NCBI GenBank assembly: GCA_039931635.1
Contig: JBDTRO010000134.1
Coordinates: 1 to 17,407, forward strand
Direction of reading: 5' to 3'
DNA from: RBG-16-66-20 sp039931635
GTDB lineage: Bacteria > Pseudomonadota > Gammaproteobacteria > Burkholderiales > SG8-39
Length of the DNA: 17,407 nucleotides
Shown: positions 14,570-17,407 of the stretch, one piece after another
Layout: each line of letters begins with the position of its first letter
Numbering within the stretch: position 1 is the first letter of the stretch
The notes under the pieces: model-generated
The model's input: the letters and a program-made list of their open reading frames with translations, nothing else
Told to the model about the DNA's origin: nothing
Database searches by the model: none
Translations under genes and position numbers: made by a program

Positions 14570-15538
14570 ATGAAGACGGTGTTCCTCGATTTCGAGCAGT
14601 CGGTCGCCGAGCTGGAAGGCCGCATCGACGAGCTGCGCTACGCCCAGGACGATTCGGCGGTCGACATCTCCGAGGAAATCCAGCGCCTGACGAAGAAGAG
14701 CCAGGCGCTCTCGAAGGACATTTACGCCAAGCTGACGCCCTGGCAGGTGGCGCAGGTGGCGCGCCATCCGCAGCGCCCGTATTCGCTCGACTTCATCGGC
14801 ATGATGTTCAGCGGTTTCGAGGAACTGCACGGCGACCGGATGTTCGGCGACGACCTGTCGATCGTGGGCGGCATGGCGCGCCTGGACGGCATGCCCTGCA
14901 TGGTGATCGGCCACCAGAAGGGGCGCGACACGAAGGACAAAATCCTGCGCAATTTCGGCATGCCGCGCCCCGAGGGTTACCGCAAGGCGCTGCGCCTGAT
15001 GCAGCTTGCGGAAAAGTTCGCGCTGCCGGTGTTCACCTTCGTGGACACGCCCGGCGCCTATCCGGGCATCGACGCCGAGGAGCGCAACCAGTCCGAGGCG
15101 ATTGGCCGCAACCTCTATGCGATGGCGAGCCTGAAGACGCCGATCGTCGTCACCATCATCGGCGAGGGCGGCTCGGGCGGCGCGCTCGCGATCGCCGTCG
15201 GCGACACGGTCCTGATGCTGCAGTACGCGACGTATTCGGTGATTTCGCCCGAGGGCTGCGCGTCCATCCTCTGGAAGAGCGCGGACAAGGCGCCCGAGGC
15301 CGCCGAAACGCTGGGCATCACCGCCGGCCGGCTGAAAACGCTCGGCCTGATCGACAAGATCATTCCGGAGCCGCTCGGCGGCGCGCACCGCGATCCGCAG
15401 GCGACCGCCGCCTCGCTCAAGAAGGCGCTTGCGGACGCGTACAAGCCGCTGAAGGACAAGAAACCGAAAGAGCTGGTCGAGGAACGTCTCGAGCGGCTGA
15501 TGTCCCATGGCCGCTTCAAGGAAACCGCCGAACGCTAG
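14570..15538 (+). CDS. accA: Acetyl-CoA carboxylase carboxyltransferase subunit alpha
   Basis: The protein is 322 residues, matching the usual AccA length of about 320. With AccD it transfers carboxyl from carboxybiotin-BCCP to acetyl-CoA, giving malonyl-CoA for fatty-acid synthesis in the cytoplasm. The N-terminal coiled segment (FLDFEQSVAELEGRIDELRY) and the crotonase-fold core are typical: HPQRPYSLDFI, EELHGDR, VIGHQKGRDTKDKILRNFGMPRPEGYRKALRLM, VDTPGAYPGIDAEERNQSEAI, GEGGSGGALAIAVGD, and YSVISPEGCASILW. The ATG follows the diguanylate cyclase stop by 11 bases. Its 3' end overlaps tilS by 32 bases, as in the widely conserved accA-tilS arrangement of betaproteobacteria. No oddity is seen in the protein itself. 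Confidence 0.98.
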   Translation: MKTVFLDFEQSVAELEGRIDELRYAQDDSAVDISEEIQRLTKKSQALSKDIYAKLTPWQVAQVARHPQRPYSLDFIGMMFSGFEELHGDRMFGDDLSIVGGMARLDGMPCMVIGHQKGRDTKDKILRNFGMPRPEGYRKALRLMQLAEKFALPVFTFVDTPGAYPGIDAEERNQSEAIGRNLYAMASLKTPIVVTIIGEGGSGGALAIAVGDTVLMLQYATYSVISPEGCASILWKSADKAPEAAETLGITAGRLKTLGLIDKIIPEPLGGAHRDPQATAASLKKALADAYKPLKDKKPKELVEERLERLMSHGRFKETAER

Positions 15539-15764
15539 CGCGGCGTTGCTGGCACCGCTGAAATTACGCGGTAAGCGCATCGCTGTCGGGCTGTCCGGAG
15601 GCATTGATTCCGTCGTATTGCTGCACGTCGTGCACGGGCATGCGCATCGCCTCGGTTACAAACTCTCGGCAATCCACGTCAACCACGGCCTGAGTCCGAA
15701 TGCCGGCGACTGGCAGCGCTTTTGTTCCACCTTATGCCTTGAACTTGGTGTCCCATTCAAGGCA

Positions 15765-15782
15765 GTAAAAGTAAAAGTAAAA
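15765..15782 (+). repeat. Three tandem GTAAAA units
   Basis: Three perfect copies of GTAAAA, followed by three more A's, encode Lys-Val-Lys-Val-Lys-Lys in tilS. It is an AT-rich island in GC-rich DNA and contains a run of seven A's (15779-15785). Confidence 0.8.
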
Positions 15783-15806
15783 AAACAAGGCCTTGGCCTC
15801 GAGGCA

Positions 15807-15827
15807 GCGGCGCGCGCAGCGCGCCGC
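15807..15827. repeat. Perfect GC hairpin at the tilS frame break
   Basis: GCGGCGCGC (15807-15815) and GCGCGCCGC (15819-15827) form a nine-base all-GC stem with a GCA loop. The reading-frame change in tilS falls inside the right arm. Confidence 0.85.
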
Positions 15828-16681
15828 GACCCTCTTGAAACTGAACGTGGATGCCATCGCTGTCGGTCACCACCTCGACGACCAGGCCGAAACGGTTCTG
15901 TTCAACCTGTTGCGTGGCGCAGGACTGGACGGCGCAAGCGGCATGCCGGCGGTGGGCGCACTTGGCCGCAAGATGCTATTGCGGCCGCTGCTTGAAGTGC
16001 CGCGCAGTGAAATTCGCGCCTATGCCGCCGAGCATGGCTTGGCCTGGATCGAAGACGAATCCAACGCGGATGAGTCGCTGACGCGCAATTTCATCCGGCG
16101 CCGGGTCGGGCCACTGCTGGCGGAGAAATTTCCGCGCTGGCAGGAAAGCCTTGCGCGCGCGGCGCGCCATTTCGCGGGCACGGAGCTCGACGGGCGACGC
16201 CTGTTGCGCAGCTACCTGAAGGGCAAGGGGCTGCGGTCTCCGAGCGAGGCGAAGCTGGTCGAAATGCTGAAGCAGCTGGGAAGTGGCGGAAGCAGGATTT
16301 CGGTTCCGCATGACGGGGTGGATATGCGCGTTTTCAGGGGTGAGTTGAAAGTTCTGAAAACTTCCAAAAACAAGCCGTTCAAAACCCTCACCTGGCATGG
16401 CGAGGCGCGGCTCGCGCTGCCCGCGCTCGACGGCGAACTGCGATTCAAGCGCGTGCGAGGGCGGGGGATCGACAGCGCCCTGGTGGAAGAGAATTCATTC
16501 CAGGTCCGGCTGCGTTCGGGTGGGGAGCGCCTCAGGCTGGATGCCCGGCGGCCGAGCCGCACTCTGAAGAATCTTTTTCAGGAGGCCGGAATCCCGCCGT
16601 GGGAGCGGGAGCGGATGCCGCTCCTGTTCTGCGGCGACGACCTGGTATGGGCGCCGGGCCTGGGTGTGGACGCGAAATTTC

Positions 16682-17407
16682 TCAGCGCCGGCCACGGCCC
16701 GGGGATCGTGCCGGACTGGCGCCCTTTGAAGTAAGCGGCGCCCGCGCCTTGGTCTTCCCAGCCGCGAAAGCTTCGCGCGCCGCCTTCGCTTCGGCGCTGC
16801 CTGCCGCCAACTGCACCTGATCGTGCGCCATGTGGCTCGCCGCGTGCGCGCCGATGCTGGCGTAGGCGTTGATGGATTCCTTGCTCATGCGTACCGAGTT
16901 GCGCGGTAGCGCGAGTACTTTGGCGGCAATGCCGCGTGCCATCTCGAGCGCCTTGCCGGGCGGCGCCACCCAATCCGCCAGCCCGATCTCCAGCGCCTCG
17001 TTCGCCGGCACGCGCTCGCAAAGAATCGTCAGGCGCTTCGCCTGCGCCGGTCCAAGCAAATTCACCAGGCGCGGCAGGGTTCCCCAGGTGAGCGGAATGC
17101 CGAGCGCGATCTCGGGCAGAGAAACGAAGGCGTTCTTTGCCATCACGCGCCAGTCGAGCGCCGCAACCAGCGCGAGTCCGCCGCCGATGGCGTAGCCCTC
17201 GATGGCGGCGATCGTGATCTGCGGCAATTCCTCCCAGGCGCGCGCCATGCGGTAGCCGAGTGCCGCGATCGCGCGCTGCTCGTCCAGCGGCCGCTCGGCG
17301 CTGCCCCAGCGGCTCGCATCCTTCAGATCGGCGCCCGCCGAAAAGCACACGCCGCTACCCTGCACGATGACGACATCGACGTCACGGCGCGCCGCGATCT
17401 CGCCGGC
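16682..17407 (-). CDS. Crotonase-fold (enoyl-CoA hydratase/isomerase family) protein, 5' end beyond the window
   Basis: At least 241 residues are visible, reading in from the right edge without a start; the GTG at 17365 is internal. Family landmarks are VIVQGSGVCFSAGADL (oxyanion-hole strand), AIEGYAIGGGLALVAALDWRVM (second oxyanion glycine), and SLPEIALGIPLTWGTLPRLVNLLGP. The glutamate equivalent to rat hydratase Glu144 is present in LPEIALG. The position expected for Glu164 appears to be arginine (GPAQAKRLTI), so simple hydratase activity is doubtful; an isomerase, hydrolase or other crotonase role is possible. A lysine- and alanine-rich tail (EAFAAGKTKARAP) ends inside tilS. The last 53 bases overlap the 3' end of tilS on the opposite strand. 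CoA-thioester substrate is unknown. Confidence 0.88.
   Translation of the reverse strand, partial: AGEIAARRDVDVVIVQGSGVCFSAGADLKDASRWGSAERPLDEQRAIAALGYRMARAWEELPQITIAAIEGYAIGGGLALVAALDWRVMAKNAFVSLPEIALGIPLTWGTLPRLVNLLGPAQAKRLTILCERVPANEALEIGLADWVAPPGKALEMARGIAAKVLALPRNSVRMSKESINAYASIGAHAASHMAHDQVQLAAGSAEAKAAREAFAAGKTKARAPLTSKGASPARSPGRGRR

Larger units (their letters stand above)
15507..16734 (+). pseudogene. tilS: tRNA(Ile)-lysidine synthase, frame interrupted near 15825
   Basis: TilS modifies C34 of tRNA-Ile(CAU) with lysine and ATP and is normally essential. The first frame (from 15507) supplies the PP-loop SGGIDS (residues 30-35), AIHVNHGLS, and GLGLEAAARAAR. Conserved sequence then continues in another frame with ATLLKLNVDAIAVGHHLDDQAETVLFNLLRG through RNFIRRRVGPLL to the C-terminal TilS domain and stop at 16734. 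Inserting two bases (TA) between 15824 and 15825 would restore the family's AARYATLL motif and give about 409 residues; removing one base also restores frame but loses the tyrosine. The break lies in a perfect GC hairpin (15807-15827). No other lesion is seen, so a sequencing or assembly error or a very recent mutation is likelier than an old pseudogene. The start overlaps accA by 32 bases. Confidence 0.85.

Noticed and set aside
15779..15785. Run of seven A's in tilS as a ribosomal slippage site explaining the frame change
   Set aside because: The conserved GLGLEAAARAAR sequence continues in the original frame for about 40 bases after the run, so the frame break lies further downstream at the GC hairpin.

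Overview
The window looks like chromosomal DNA from a GC-rich betaproteobacterium, probably Burkholderiales-like. The evidence is the gene content: a Bug/TctC-type periplasmic receptor, a DUF1989/RidA catabolic pair, a DUF6352-like protein, the alkA-accA-tilS neighbourhood, and one TRAP transporter. A finer taxonomic assignment is not supported. Genes are packed very tightly: the longest stretch without a gene is 285 bases (10613-10897). I see no tRNA, rRNA, CRISPR array, insertion sequence or prophage.

Layout. (1) 72-1115: an exported CsgG-like protein with a C-terminal SH3-like domain. (2) 1112-2991, minus: a two-gene operon of a DUF1989 (urea-carboxylase-associated type) protein preceded by an unusual protein made of three fused RidA domains. 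(3) 2990-3907, plus: an alpha/beta hydrolase whose ATG overlaps the divergent RidA ATG inside one CATG. (4) 3920-5628, minus: a class II aldolase translationally coupled to a Bug-family binding protein. (5) 5719-7608: Kup potassium transporter. (6) 7611-10612, minus: a complete TRAP transporter (dctP-dctQ-dctM) with a terminator-like hairpin between the binding protein and the membrane subunits. (7) 10898-11188: HU-type nucleoid protein. (8) 11248-16734, plus: a probable housekeeping gene string of HNH endonuclease, DUF6352-like protein (apparently starting at CTG), AlkA glycosylase, diguanylate cyclase, accA and tilS. The tilS frame is broken within a perfect GC hairpin. (9) 16682-17407, minus: a crotonase-family protein running off the right edge.

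How it fits together. The left half (1-10.6 kb) carries small-molecule uptake and catabolism: two solute-capture systems (Bug and TRAP), an aldolase, a hydrolase and the RidA/DUF1989 pair. Their substrates cannot be read from sequence. The right half is core metabolism and information processing: DNA repair, fatty-acid synthesis, tRNA-Ile lysidine formation and nucleoid structure, with one membrane-bound diguanylate cyclase inserted between alkA and accA.

No wholly new multi-gene system stands out. The best leads are the triple-RidA protein with no catalytic arginine in any domain and its overlapping-start divergent partner, the intra-operon TRAP terminator that abuts the dctQ start codon, the CTG start, and the hairpin-associated tilS frameshift.
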